A stretch of 48,503 bases of DNA from Cylindrobasidium torrendii FP15055 ss-10 (GCA_000934385.1 KN880609.1:1-48503), one strand, 5' to 3'; shown: positions 21,993-33,543, counted from the first letter of the stretch. The notes: generated from the sequence alone by a model not told the origin. A program made the numbers and translations.

Positions 21993-23584
21993 ATGGCATT
22001 CAATCCCAATTTCCTACGCACACTGGACAACCTGAAGGACCAGGCCAAGGATGCATTCCTTGCACTATCCTCATGCTTGTGCCAGCAGCAAGCAAAGGTG
22101 AAGATAAACGGCCGCACCTGTATATCCTCTACATTGCAATCCGTCTTGCGCTGTCGCTTACTCGGTCACTAGTCAACATTGTGAAGGTCCTTGGGGAAGG
22201 CGGATTCTCATTTGTGTATCTTGCGCAGGACGAACATAGCGGTGTACGTCTGCGATACGAATAAATGAATGGGAAACTGATGCTGCGCAGAGACAATTCG
22301 CGTTAAAGAAGATTAGGTGCCCGACCGGGACCGATGGTGTACAGGCCGCTATGCGAGAAGTTGAAGCATATCGTCGCTTCAAGTGCGCCTCCTTTTGTTC
22401 GTCTGTTCATGATAGTGAACTCATTGTGATGCAGACACCCTAACATCATCCGAATATTGGTATGACCTCTCCAGCGTTCACCGCACCCGTTATCCTCACC
22501 CTCATCAAGGACTCTGCAGCGGTCCAGGATCCAGATGGAGATGGAAAGATTGTATATCTTTTCCTTCCACTATACAAAGTCTGTATTCCGGTCCTCGCAG
22601 CCTCTTCCTTAAGCTAAACGAAAGTGCAGAAAGGCAACGTCCAAGACGCGATCAACACACATGTGGTGAATGGGACTCATTTCGGCGAGCACGAAATGGT
22701 GCGACTGTTCAAGGGGACTTGTGAAGCTATTCGCGCCATGCATGGCTACCAGCCTGGACCCTCTGGAAATGGCACTCCTTCATCTTCGAGCAGAACAGGA
22801 CCCAGGCGGCGGAACTCTGAAGATGATGATGGGCACCATCAGCAAGAAACGGAGGGCTCGGTGACAGCACCACTCATCAACAGGTCCGGAGACGAACCCG
22901 AAGTTGTATTTGATGGAGACGAGGAGCTCGTACACGAGCCGCACAGCGGAGGAGAGGTTGTACCATATGCGCATCGTGATATCAAGCCCGGGTACGCTGC
23001 CTGCCCTTCATTCAAGTTGGTTGCTGATATCCTGCAGCAATGTCATGATTGCGGACAATGGCCAGCCCATTCTCATGGACTTTGGCAGTGCCGTCAAAGC
23101 GCGCATTCATATCGAAAATCGCTCCCAGGCGCTCCTCCAACAGGATATTGCGGCTGAGCAAAGCACCATGGCGTATCGCGCTCCCGAACTTTTCGATGTG
23201 AAGACGGGTACAACGCTCGACGAAAAGGTGGACATCTGGGTGCGTGCGTCTCTTCGGTTTACACAGGGCTACATCTCAAGTTGGACCATAGTCACTGGGG
23301 TGCACATTATATGCGATGGCATATTCGCACTCACCATTTGAGAACACACAAACGACGGAACAGGGCGGCTCGATTGCGATGGCCGTGCTTAACGCACGGT
23401 ACAAGCACCCAAACTCTGCATATTCGCAGGGACTTAAGGATCTTATTGATAGCATGCTGAAAACAGATCCTTCTCAGCGACCAGACATTGACAAGGTATT
23501 TCTTCCGGTGTAGGCGACAGACACGATGCTGATTTGCCCAAGGTGATTGATATGGCTGAGCGTGTTCTGCAGAGTTTGTCGTAA
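21993..23584 (+). CDS. ENV7: Ser/Thr protein kinase, STK16/Env7 (NAK) family
   Basis: A kinase of the NAK family, orthologous to human STK16 and yeast Env7, which act at the Golgi or vacuole and are usually palmitoylated. The N-terminus has LSSCLCQQQAKVKINGRT, whose two cysteines are candidate acylation sites. The Gly-loop is VLGEGGFSFVYLAQ, with the ATP-binding Lys in FALKKIRC. The catalytic loop AHRDIKPGNVMI is assembled across an intron near 22990-23038. The Mg-binding DFG is in ILMDFGSAVKA. YRAPELF is the APE motif and DIWSLGCTLYAM spans an intron. The C-terminus is VIDMAERVLQSLS. Eight or so introns are needed. Between AIRAMH and the catalytic loop lies an insert of about 75 residues, rich in Ser, Asp and Glu. 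All catalytic residues are present, so the kinase should be active. Confidence 0.88.
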
Positions 23585-24470
23585 GCGAATATTTTGGATT
23601 TATTTATGTATTTATCTGAGTATCATGACGGACAATTTGTTTTATACCGTAGAGAAGCTTGGAAAGCGACGTTGGGTATTGTACTACGATGGCAGGAAGC
23701 CGCCATTGATTGACAATGCATCCAACTGCCTAAATCAGAGGCGGCTATGTACGAGCCTTGTTAGATGTTCTTTCTTCCTCGTTCAAAACCTTGTAGCTTG
23801 GGGATTTATCGAGGCATGTATAACATGATATGTTGTTCGGTGATCGGTGGGTGGCACAGCGCATAAGTAGCGTCCCGTAACTTGTCCTGCTTGTGATGCG
23901 TTCGAAGGATTCGTGGATAAACGTTTATTAATAGGAAACATCTTGGTGACAACGTGCTAGCAATTCTCGACAAGATATAAACACACATCGCATATAATGA
24001 CAGTGAGTACATACCTACTGTTCATGAAGGCCGGAAAAAGGCTGATTTTCTAGGAGAACATCTTATTTTCCAGACCAACACCGGTAGACCTTTGCATGGG
24101 TGGGTGCGTCAAGGTACATCAGCGTGTAGAACGCAGTGGACCAAGAATTACCGAAATGTACCGCCGCATTTTGACAATGTCAGCTCAGCCAGAGTGCACT
24201 GGGTATTATTCCCTTTGATGTATTCTCTGCTAGCTCTCTACTGTCACCAAAGGACCTCCAGAAAAGAACATGGCCAATTGAACCCTTGCAGCAGCACTGC
24301 AGGCGCCGGGGATGCGTCCTTGTATGCGTCATTGTTGTGTGCCTGATAGCACCCGATCGTTTGTTCGAGGGTTGGTCTTCTCCACCGTGGCTACGCCATC
24401 CTCTACCTCTTACATCTCCACTCTATGTATCTGTGATTTTTATGACAACTAACGTGTATCTCTTACTCTC
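23585..24470. other. Intergenic stretch, no gene seen
   Basis: This contains the 3' flank of the kinase gene and the promoter of the kelch gene. The open frames here lack motifs. The last 120 bp before the kelch start codon is rich in CT (CCTCTACCTCTTACATCTCCACTC), typical of a fungal core promoter. Confidence 0.4.
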
Positions 24471-27400
24471 ATGACAACCTCGACAATACCCATTCTCTTT
24501 TCCTCGCTCGCTTTCTCGGTAGCTGCATATAGTGCCAGTCCAAGGTGCGTAGTGACCATTTCCCTCGGCGTCTGGCTGATTTTCGCAGATGGGGACAGGC
24601 TTCAGCAGTTATCGGCGACTCGCTCTATGTTTATGGTGGAAAGACAGACGACTTCAATGCGTATTCCTACACATCCGCGCCTACCAACAATGATCTACTC
24701 TACCTCAACCTATCCTCCTCGTTTGAAGCCACCTCACCTCCATGGCAACTCATCGGTGGATCCAGTACATCTGGCGCGACCAAAGGACCTTCAGTCGCCT
24801 GGCACACCTTATCTGCTTTCAATACCACAGAAGCCCTGCTCTTCGGTGGCTCACCAGGGCCCACAGACGACCCAGTTCTCGTCACTCGCGCCGACTCTGC
24901 GTGGACCTTCAACGCCGCAGATACCCTCAAGCCCGTCTGGCATCAACAGGTTACATCTTGGGCAGACGAGCCCGTACGGCGGATACATCACACCGCAGTG
25001 ACCATTGACACCGGCCAAATCTTTCTTGTAGGCGGAGAGCTTGCGGATGGCTCAGAGCAGCCCCAAACGGATCACTATATTTTCGACGCGGACACGCAAT
25101 CGTTCAAGACTCTGCCAACTGAAGGCGGACCAGGAGATATCACAGGGCACGGATCCGTCGTCCTTGGGAATGGTACCATCGTCGTTTTCGGAGGTTACCG
25201 TCAATCTACGGACACTCTCCATCCGTTTTCCGAGCTCTGGACTCTTGACACCATGCTGTTGACCAATATGACCTGGGGCAACACAACACTATCAGGGGAT
25301 AGTTTCCCACGGCCGAGGCGCGCGTTCGCGACCACTGTCATCGACGACGACAAAGTCCTCATCCACGGTGGAAGTGACGCAACATTTCAGACAACTTATA
25401 GCGACGGGTGGATTTTGGACCTAGCCGCCAACCCTCCAGCATGGTCACAAGCGCAAGCGTTATCCCAGATTGGCCCCCGTCGAGACCACTTTGCGTTCAA
25501 CACCGGCTCGTATGTCCTATTCGGCTTTGGTATGTGGGCACCTTAGACGTCCATCTGAATAGTTTTGACCTATTTCGTAGGCTACGGCGCTTCGGGTCCT
25601 GCTACAGATGGTGGTGAAATCGTCGTTTACGACCCATCGTCAAGCGAAATTGTCGACTCTTACACCCCGCCACCTTCTTCTCATACTGCCACGGCCACAG
25701 TCCCTGGTGCGACTCAGACTGGCGGTGGTTCCCACCCAACGGCCACCGCCAACCCAGGAGGCTCAGACGGCGGAAGTCAGGGTGGCGATGGCGAGGATGG
25801 CAATGGGAGCGGCAGTGGCAATGGCGGTGGCGACGCAGGCGGCGGCGATAATGGAAACGGCACTGGTGGCAACCCAGCGGACGGCGGTCCAGGGAGTAAC
25901 AACAAGAAAACTACGGCCATTGCTGTTGGCACTGCTCTGGGCGTTCTTGGTGCTCTTGTCGTTGTGGTGGTCACAATATGGTACATTCGTAGAAGACGGT
26001 ATGGAGGCCCAGAGGAACGGCGCTTCGCGCTACTCAACAGCGGCCCCGACTTGGATCAAGATCAAGATAGTCCACAGAGCGCAACGTCTTTCGGTCGGCA
26101 TTTGCCTCTCGCTGGAGGATATGGAGAAAAAGACAAATGGACCATTCTTCGACACGCTGGCATTGGTGGTGCCTTCCATGCGTTGACAGCAGGACGCCGC
26201 TCTGCAGGCCGCCGCGACATGCTCGCCGATGAAGATACGCGCCAATTCTCTGACCCATTCTACCACGATAACAATGGCAGCTCCTGGTCACTGGTGTCAT
26301 TCCTGAGCGGACGCCGCCAGCGCAGTAGGCGGCAGACCAGCGGAAGCGCTCATTCGTGGCACAATGGCGCTCCATCGTGGACAACGGACAAAGGCGATCC
26401 GTTCTCGGATGGAGCTGCGCTTATTCACGATCCTGAGCTTGGTCTCGTCGGCGCTGCTGCTGCTGCTCGACCGTCTGGGCGCCGCGGCGCCAGCCACACT
26501 AGTTCACTTAGCGCATACAGCTATACCGACCCATTTGCGGCACCATATTACGACGACAGAGACGCACGTTCTAACGACCATGATGACCCTTTGGACCTCC
26601 CGCCACCCACCGGCAGCCTTCGCAACACCTCCAACCTTCATATCGATACTTTGCTCCCACTCTCACACAATCCACACGTCCTCAGCCCCGTCACTGAAGC
26701 TTCCAGGCTGTCAATAGGTGACCGTACCAGTGGCTCAGTCTCGACAACTTCACATGAAGGTGGCTTCAGCCCATTCGATAGCTCGTCAAGGGTAACTTCC
26801 AGGACTTCCTATGAAAACCGTACACCAAGGCCAACATCCATCATCGACCCGGCACCCAGGCCATTGGCCCGCAGCGATACCTGGTGGTCAAAATTCGCAC
26901 GCACCAGCTTCCTCGATCGACGCAACAGTCGGCGCCATTCTGGATTCATGGAGTTCCGAGATCCGAACCCTCCACCACGGCTCATCGCAATTGAGGAAAG
27001 TACGCACTCGCTGTCTCCGGAGAGCGCTGAGCGGTCACCCGGGTCGCAAGTCCTACGACATGGGTCCTCAAAGAGTAGGAAGGGGAGTTATGGAGCCCAT
27101 GCCAAGTCGTCTTCGTCGTTGAGGACGGCAGACTCGGACGCTCTGGAGAGATTGGCAAGCGCGATGGATGTGGCTCAACATGTGCAAAACAGCAGTCATC
27201 GGACGCGGGATAGCACCGGAACGGAATACAGCTTCGACGGCGGGCAAGGACACGACCGACAGCAGGCGCGGAGTATTTTGGATGACGAGGTGCCAATGGT
27301 GATGTCGCCTGAGGCGGTTGTGCCTTCGAAACATTCGCCAGCGCTCAAGCATACACACTCGACGAGCCCACCAGTATCGATGGAGAGCAGTGCAGGGCGG

Positions 27401-27607
27401 TCGAGGAGCTCTTCTGTCGCTCAACGGATACGGGACTTTGAGAGACAAGCGTCGTTATCGCCGGAGTCAACGCCACCGCCGACGAACACGAGACAAAGGG
27501 AGGAGCGCCCGAAATCGAAGGTGGCTTATGGACTCGTTCCGAAGGCGAGTTTGTTTGTGGCGAATCCTGACCACCGGTCACGGTCATCTGGAGATACTTC
27601 GGTGTAG
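24471..27607 (+). CDS. Kelch-repeat single-pass membrane protein with long cytoplasmic tail
   Basis: A large protein of about 1,000 residues. The signal peptide is MTTSTIPILFSSLAFSVAAYSA. Two introns (24545-24590 and about 25531-25579) leave an open frame otherwise. The extracellular half carries about six kelch blades, each with a Gly-Gly turn: SLYVYGGK, EALLFGGSPG, IFLVGGELADG, IVVFGGYRQS, VLIHGGSDA and the last YVLFGFGYG. These should form one beta-propeller. A low-complexity Gly/Asn/Asp stalk (about 25720-25890) precedes the membrane helix ALGVLGALVVVVVTIWYI and a basic stop RRRR. The cytoplasmic half, about 530 residues, is Ser/Arg-rich with many SRRxS and RxxS sites, probably disordered and phosphorylated. 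The layout resembles a receptor or scaffold, such as the fungal kelch-TM proteins, but no function is known to me. Overlapping open frames at 25608-26186 are shadows caused by GC-rich repeats. Confidence 0.85.
25735..25890 (+). repeat. Low-complexity GGC/GGT-rich tract encoding a Gly/Asn stalk
   Basis: A stretch of imperfect GGTGGC, GGCAAT and GGCGGC units encodes Gly-Asp-Gly-Asn-Gly type repeats just outside the membrane helix of the kelch protein. It probably serves as a flexible stalk, and its length may vary between strains because such tracts mutate by slippage. Confidence 0.7.
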
Positions 27608-27989
27608 GATCGCGTATTTGTAAAATTCTGACTGACTTGCCTACATTTGCTTTGGACTGACGGGATTGGACGTGCTACGTATACTTATCTTATGGCCTTG
27701 TGAATACCTACCTTGCTCATCGCGCTACGCACCGCGACTACTTGATGACTTACGATTTACTGGGTTTTTTTCTTGATTTTGCTTGGACTTGTATCTTGCG
27801 TACTTCTGTACAATCATACTACATAAATCATAGAAATGTGTTGTAATCCCTTTTGAATATTCCGACTCGTCCGAACCGTATACAATGCATTTCTCAGTTT
27901 GGAAAACAATGACCAATCGGCAATCGTGTTGTTACATTTATACCAAGCAATAAGTATACACATTTCAGCCCCAGAACCCAGAAAATCCG
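27608..27989. other. Convergent 3' flanks
   Basis: About 380 bp between the stops of the kelch gene (+) and the 7-TM gene (-). It is AT-rich towards the middle, with TTTTTTTCTTG near 27766 and AATAAG near 27950, and should contain both polyadenylation zones. No gene is seen. Confidence 0.45.
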
Positions 27990-29612
27990 CTAAAACATGC
28001 CCGACGACTTGATATACCTAACGAATGCCGATTCTGGAGTCCTAGCGCGCGGCTCATGACGATCTATCCTTCTCACTTGTGATCTGAGTGGTCCCGACTC
28101 GATAGGCGCTTCACAGTGTTGGGGAAAGGGGGACAACTACGATAGCAGTGAGTCGGTTGCGCAGTGATATCTTCTTCGAAGGACTCATACGCACCATTGC
28201 AAACGAATTGGGGTCCATCATATGGCCTACACTGTACTCTGTATCCTCTATTCCGTCTCTGTAAACCTCCGTCGTCTTTGTAAATGCAACTCCCTCTGCA
28301 AACGGTTAGCAATTGTCGAGATTTTGCCGTAGAAGGGAAAATACTGACGGACGCCTAGAGTATCGCGTCGCTCAGAGTCATAGACAGTGTTCGTGCTGGT
28401 AGCTGGCGCTATCGTAGGGAAGGTAATCGTCCCCCGGTCTGAACTGTTGGCAGAACGCAGATGGAGCATGTTTACCAATACCGTCAAGCTGTAGATTCGT
28501 CCTTGGGACCAGAATAGGACAAACCAGCCTATAAAATGTGGTGTTAGAATAGATAATGGTGTTGTATGCGAGAAAAAGACGGACCAGGGAGGCTGATAAA
28601 TAGACATATTGCGGTGACGCCGGTGGCTAGCGCCGCGGTGATGCCACAGGAGATTGCATAGAGGCCGATTCGACGAAGGATGCTGTTGCATGTCAGAGAC
28701 GTATTCCGCTTGGAAACATGGTGGCACACTTTCTGGTCTTGACGAAACGGGTGGAGACCCGTGTGGTCGCCCAAAGCATAGCGGTAGAGATAACGACGTC
28801 GGTGACGACTAGGGCAGATGAATTTACTCTGAAAAAATTCAGCACGCAATTGCAGCACTGTTAACTATTGTGCGTACATTGTCAGTGTGTATGCAGTCGA
28901 GTTCAAAATTGAGAGATCCAGCGCAATTGTTGCGGTAGTCGCGACGGCACAGCCAATCTGTTATCGCTGTTAGTATAGCGTTGAAGAGGTACCAGTGCAA
29001 GAGTGTACATGGGCTAGTGTCAGGACTAAAACGAGTGTAGTGAGGTATATGTCACGAGAGCTAAAGCAAGAAGGTCAGCAGTGGGAAGGAGGAGAGCAGG
29101 AAGGTCAAATAAGGGAGCTTGCTTACATTGTATGATATCGGTATACAAAGAATATGTGCGCAGACGTAGCAGAGAATGTGTTGAGCATGACGGCTACCGG
29201 AAGCTCCCATATGTTGATGAATACGAGTGAAGGATCTTTTGTCGTATTAGCAAACGCGGACTGATACATCTCCATGCCCTACGCACCTAAAATCACAACA
29301 TACTAAGGCAGGTTAACCGCGATTCCTGTGCTGTAGGCTGACCTACTCACCTCCCAAGTGTTTGCACAATTTACCACCGTGCATGCTAGGTCGACAGCCA
29401 GCGCGCTGTAGACGCAGACGGTATACAATGCGATCTTCTTCTCTCCCTGCATGTATTCCATCGCCAACATCGCCTGGATTGTGAACAAGATGAGGTTCAC
29501 CCAGGTCGAAACGACTGGCCCCCTAAGAGCACACAACCCGTATCAGTAGTGTCAGGATAGGTGGGTGTAGACAGACGCACCCCGCGCCACTGGACAGCGC
29601 TTGAATGCCCAT
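27990..29612 (-). CDS. Seven-transmembrane DUF6534-like protein
   Basis: A basidiomycete-specific polytopic membrane protein of the DUF6534 type, whose function is unknown. Successive hydrophobic segments are GPVVSTWVNLILFTIQAMLA, ALYTVCVYSALAVDLACTVV, VFINIWELPVAVMLNTFSAT with FFVYRYH, segments in the exons near 28880-29060 (DIYLTTLVLVLTLAHV), RIGLYAISCGITAALATGV with TAICLFISLPG, and WFVLFWSQGRIYSLTVLVN followed by a hydrophilic tail. The GRIYSLTVLVNMLHLR end of the core is a family hallmark. A 16-nt microexon at 29287-29302 keeps the frame (WEYVVILGDPSLV). The tail after intron splicing reads TKTTEVYRDGIEDTEY. The stop is put at 27990-27992, but the last exon is uncertain; retaining the last intron would stop near 28111. 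The start at 29612 is the only ATG leading into the first helix. Confidence 0.68.
29287..29302 (-). other. 16-nt microexon in the 7-TM gene
   Basis: On the minus strand the order is CCTTAG, TATGTTGTGATTTTAG, GTGCGT: an acceptor, 16 coding bases and a donor. Using it joins ...NTWE to YVVIL and then, with the following AAAG acceptor, to the G/D codon of DPSLVFINIWE. Without it the two flanking exons (phase 0 and phase 2) do not meet in frame. Confidence 0.6.
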
Positions 29613-30856
29613 GGAAGGTTATGCTGATATTTTGACGATGAGGGGCATGAACCGACAGGCGTTCAGCAGCTCATTGCGCCAGCTATATGAGTGTTTTCGG
29701 ATGTGGAGTCGTTGCCAATGGCGTTCCCGCGACAGTGCCAATGGTACCGACTTCGAGAGAAAAAAAACGTCCGAGCCTGAGCGGATTCACTTCTTCTCGA
29801 TCTGGCGAAAACGGAGGCCCTTGACGTTCCTGGTACAATGCAATGAATAATCCCCAGATTTCTCCGGGTGTATAAAGAGATGGGCATCTGTGTGTTGCAC
29901 TCAAGGTTTCTTGGTTGTATATAGTAAAAAAAATGAATCATGGTCATAGTCTGTACTGTAAGTATGCACCCGAATTAGACAACCTACCAAAAGCTACTTA
30001 CCAACGCACCGGGTTGGAGGAACCAGGTGGAATTTGCAAAATGCACGCGCGCGCTTGAACGCCCTGGAATATCGAGAGGATTAGGGGGTTGCCAGCAAGA
30101 GTAGCTCGGCAAGTAGCTTTGAGTCGTCGGTATGTATGACCAAGGGCGTGGAGGATTCACTCGAATACTATGCACAAGCACACTCGTGTTGTCATGGTTT
30201 GTCGAGCCGGAGTACCACCAGTCGGCCACCAAGTACCGCTGCGAATGTGGGAATGTTCGACGGTAGAATGACTTGTGGGCGAGCGTAAGTGCATCAGATA
30301 CCGTAGTAGGGGACTTCAATTGGCTGGGCCCGTCCTTTCAGGAGACTGGTAGAGTTTCGAACCCACATGTGACTGAAGGGTCAGTGGGCGCCACTTGTTG
30401 CTTGCCCAGGGCGCCGGCGCCTCCAAGGATATCATCGGAGCGAAAACTGAAATACTAATCCCTGCAGTTGATGGCCTGACGCCTGGTTGGACCCGCCACT
30501 CACGATTGAGTCTGGCGGCCAGCTGGCGGTTACCAGTGGCCTGTGCTGGGTCGCTATGATGATATGGTATTCGGCTGACGGACCGGAATGCATTCCAATT
30601 TCCAGATCCCAGAACAAGGGAGGGATCGGATCAAGCACGGATCAAAAGCAAGTAGGCATTGTCCTCTCATGTAGGGGACACTCTTTACTCTGGCCAATGT
30701 TGTGTGCTACCAACAATTGATTTCCAATTTGTGTGTGTCCTTTTAAATTAAATAAAGTTAATGGCTAAATGTTGTTACAGGTTCCCACGGATGCCTATTG
30801 CCCACAGGGAGAGTATTTCAGTAATTCCGTTCGTCTTCATGCTCCCATCGACAATT
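29613..30856. other. 1.2-kb intergenic stretch, no gene seen
   Basis: Open frames such as the one at 29984-30319 on the minus strand show no domain, skewed codon use or splice structure. A minus-strand GGGTTCGAAAC near 30354-30364 resembles a pol III B-box, with TGGCGCCCACTG, an A-box-like word, some 35 bases before it. The spacing and lack of paired stems speak against a working tRNA gene. A decayed tRNA-derived repeat is possible. Confidence 0.4.
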
Positions 30857-32323
30857 CTATCGCTTCAGCCACGACTTGAAGTGCCTCCGCCAGCGTGGGC
30901 AGTTTGGCTGATTTATGATTTCCCAACTGTGATCAAAATTGAGCTTCGCCACTTCGCAGTCGCTAGAAAAGTAAACATACCGAACGATCACATCACCCCT
31001 TCCAACAACACGCCCCTCGCTGTATACTGGCATCCCTGCTCCACGGACACGGTCCTCTCCAAACAGCCCTCCTGCACCCTTGCAGTTGACTCTCGCTGCA
31101 ACGACCTTCCCGTCGACGCCGGAAAAGTGAATCCGCGCATCTCGCTCTCTCAACGACTCCGACCATGGCACTTGCACTGCGATTACCAAATCCTTCCCTG
31201 CACGCGCAAAGCACTCATGTGCAGCCTCTTCGACGACAAATACAACGTCCTGGAACGAGCCATCCCGGCGCTGGTGCCCTGCACCCCGGCAAGGTATACT
31301 TGTGCCGTGCATAGTCCCTGGTGGTACGCGCACGTCGAGTAAGATGTGCTCACGCGTGCCACTCATGTAGAAACGCGTAATGCGAAAGCGGAGATCCCGG
31401 CCGTGGTATAGGTCCTCAAGTGTCAGCGCTAAAGGAAAGCGCCATGTCTTTGAGGAATTCTTCCCCGAGGGGAAAGGTATGGGCACTTGGTGTGTGACAC
31501 GGTTATGTGGTCGACTATGAGGCTGTGGTCTATCCAACACTCAGGATGTTGTCTACCATATACAGATGAGACGGGCTTACTCCTGGTGTGGGCTCCCCCA
31601 CGGATCGGAGTTCGCCTTGACATCGACCCAGTCGTCCAGTTTCAGCGATTCGACACTGTCGGTGCCGCGTGTGCCACTCGTCGAAAAAATCTCAGAGGCC
31701 GCATAGTCAGATAAGTGCAAGGCCTCTCCAGCACCCTTCCGAAGGACGCTCTCTGGAGGGCTGGACGGCGCGGTGCTTGGCGCCTCGAATGACTGGAAAC
31801 TCCCCTCAGTCGACGAGCTTGCGGCTGTCGACGAAGAGTAGGAGCGTTGGCTCTGTGGCTGAGAAGGCACTGAAATATCCGACATCGACATTCTCCTTGC
31901 TCTTGGATGCGGTGTCGACGGTCGAGTATGAGTACGTGTAGGATGATTATAGTGGGTGTTGCTGCCGCTTTCCCTGCTGGGTCCGTACTCCTGGCCCTGG
32001 GCGTACAGGTTCTTATACTGCAACGCATCCATAAGCGCTTCGAACGCGCCTTGCACCTGTACAGCGGAGTTGTAATATGCGTGTGCAACACAGCCTGTTT
32101 CGCCTTACAGCAATGAACTGCTCTGTCGCTTCCGAATTCGTTTCGCCCGCCCGAATGCGATCGGGATGCCATCGCAACGCCTGTGCATGTGAGAATGAGA
32201 AATACACCAGGCGGAATGCACGCCTCGACAACTGACCTGTTTCCTATGGGCTGCCTTGATCTCCTCCACGCTAGCGTCTGCGCGCACACCAAGGATTTGG
32301 TAGGGTGAGGGCTGCGTTGACAT
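30857..32323 (-). CDS. J-domain co-chaperone (DnaJ/Hsp40) with C-terminal client domain
   Basis: A J protein that would stimulate Hsp70. The J domain begins at once: PSPYQILGVRADASVEEIKA, then AHRKQ joined over an intron to ALRWHPDRIRAG, with the essential HPD, then TEQFIAVQGAFEALMD. A Ser/Pro/Thr-rich linker of about 100 residues follows (SQPQSQRSYSSSTAASSSTE), in place of the usual Gly/Phe region and with no CxxCxGxG zinc repeats. The C-terminal beta domain has LALTLEDLYHGRDLRFRIT, VRVPPGTMHGTSI and GSFQDVVFVVEE with HECFARAGKDLVI, as in type II J proteins. It ends RWEIINQPNCP and KSWLKR after one more intron (near 30931-30981). About four introns are implied. The start is the first ATG and leads straight into helix I. 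It is probably cytosolic, as no targeting signal is visible. Confidence 0.85.
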
Positions 32324-32934
32324 CGGTATTGGACTACTAACCCCAGGATCTCAAACTGCTCGTACTGGCCTCTTATGTAGATTTCTGTCGAAAAGACCCC
32401 GGCATTCGAATGTTCATATCCAGATCATCTCTCGCCGATATGTACTATCTTGTCGCTCACCGTTCACGTTCTTCCGAAATGAAGTCCATTGGCTTCGAGC
32501 GCTCTGGAAGACAGATGGGTGCATTATCATCTTCGGGGGTGGACATGCTTTGTCCAGCGACGAGTAAATGGTCCACAAATACTTGTGTGATTAAGGCGAA
32601 TTGAAGCTGTCAAGGGAGATCATGAAAAGCGTCCCGCATAGGTTTACGTGCACGAAGGCGTTATCGGTATTATACGACCCTTCTCGAGTTTGAGTGTAAT
32701 GTCAATGAACAGCAAGATCGCAGTAATCCGCGTTGAGGGCATCGCCAATGGGACGCAGATACCGACAGCAACACCGAGCACTGGAAAGCCGTACTTGGAT
32801 GTCAGCATTCCAGGCCTCTTCATTTCATAACGGTCAATGGCAGGGCTTTCGCGTCCAGTGCTCGCCACCAAGGTGGTCTGGTTCTAAGCGGCAGGCTGAT
32901 CTTCCGTCGATATGACATAGATATTCACATGAGT
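32324..32934. other. Intergenic stretch with ambiguous open frames
   Basis: Overlapping open frames occur on both strands around 32640-32870. The minus-strand frame contains a hydrophobic run (GFPVLGVAVGICVPLAMP) and the plus-strand frame an equally plausible VIRVEGIANGTQIPTAT, so neither can be chosen by inspection. No splice structure joins either frame to a neighbour. I leave it unassigned; it might be a 3' part of the small gene at 32935-33509. Confidence 0.3.
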
Positions 32935-33509
32935 TCAGGCGTCCTTGCGGCGTGCTAAATGGTGGATATGATGAGCTTCCCCCTTCCACTTCACACCGAG
33001 CCCAATCCGCTCGTCGTGTGACGGCGCTGAAGTCAAGGAATCGACGATATTGCGCCGCTGCGAGAAGTCCCTCAGAATAAGGATAATACCTCCCCGTCTC
33101 ATATCCGCAATGGCCTCAAACCGTTGTTGCACCGCCGTTAGCGGCGCGGCCAATTGTCGACACGCGTTCACCGGCATGTTGAACCGTCCGGAGTGTACAT
33201 GTATCTCCTAATGCGGTGTGCCATCGGTCAGTGGCAGTAAGTCTGCGCGCAGAAAGCCTCGGACGGGCTATACCAACAAGCCTAAGTCTATGCAGCGTGT
33301 AACCACAGGCGCGCACACAAATGCTATCCAAGAAGCCGCGTCGCCACCCTGAAACCACCTTGAAAAATGAGTTTACGTGTGGTTACCAGTACGGCCATGT
33401 ACGTCCATACCTCATCCAGCTGTAGTCCTTTGAGTCTTAAATGACAAACAGCAGGTAGACGAAGGTAAGATTGCGCGAAAAGGGTAGAGCTGGATTGAGT
33501 AATGTACAT
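32935..33509 (-). CDS. Unrecognised three-exon gene, about 148 residues
   Basis: I do not recognise the family. Three exons (33411-33509, 33274-33348, 32935-33207) join in phase 0 through two introns of 62 and 66 nt, each with GT and AG ends (GTATGG...TTTCAG, GTATAG...CATTAG). The resulting frame is open from ATG to TGA with exactly 33, 25 and 90 codons. The product has hydrophobic stretches (GGDAASWIAFVCAPVVTRCI) in the middle, a helical charged part (AVQQRFEAIADMRRGGIILI) and a His-rich basic C-terminus (GEAHHIHHLARRKDA). No signal peptide is clear. It lies between the J-protein gene and the zinc-finger gene, on the same strand as both. The coherent splicing is the only support, so chance remains possible. 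Confidence 0.45.
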
Positions 33510-33543
33510 GCTAGAACATCGAAGTTGACAATACGGTCTGCGG

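Noticed and set aside
25608..26186. 192-codon open frame overlapping the kelch gene
   Set aside because: It is a shadow frame across the Gly-rich repeat tract, rich in Ala/Met/Arg without motifs; the kelch frame continues through it with the membrane helix.
29984..30319. 111-codon minus-strand frame
   Set aside because: No domain, no splice partners and no plausible fold; consistent with chance.
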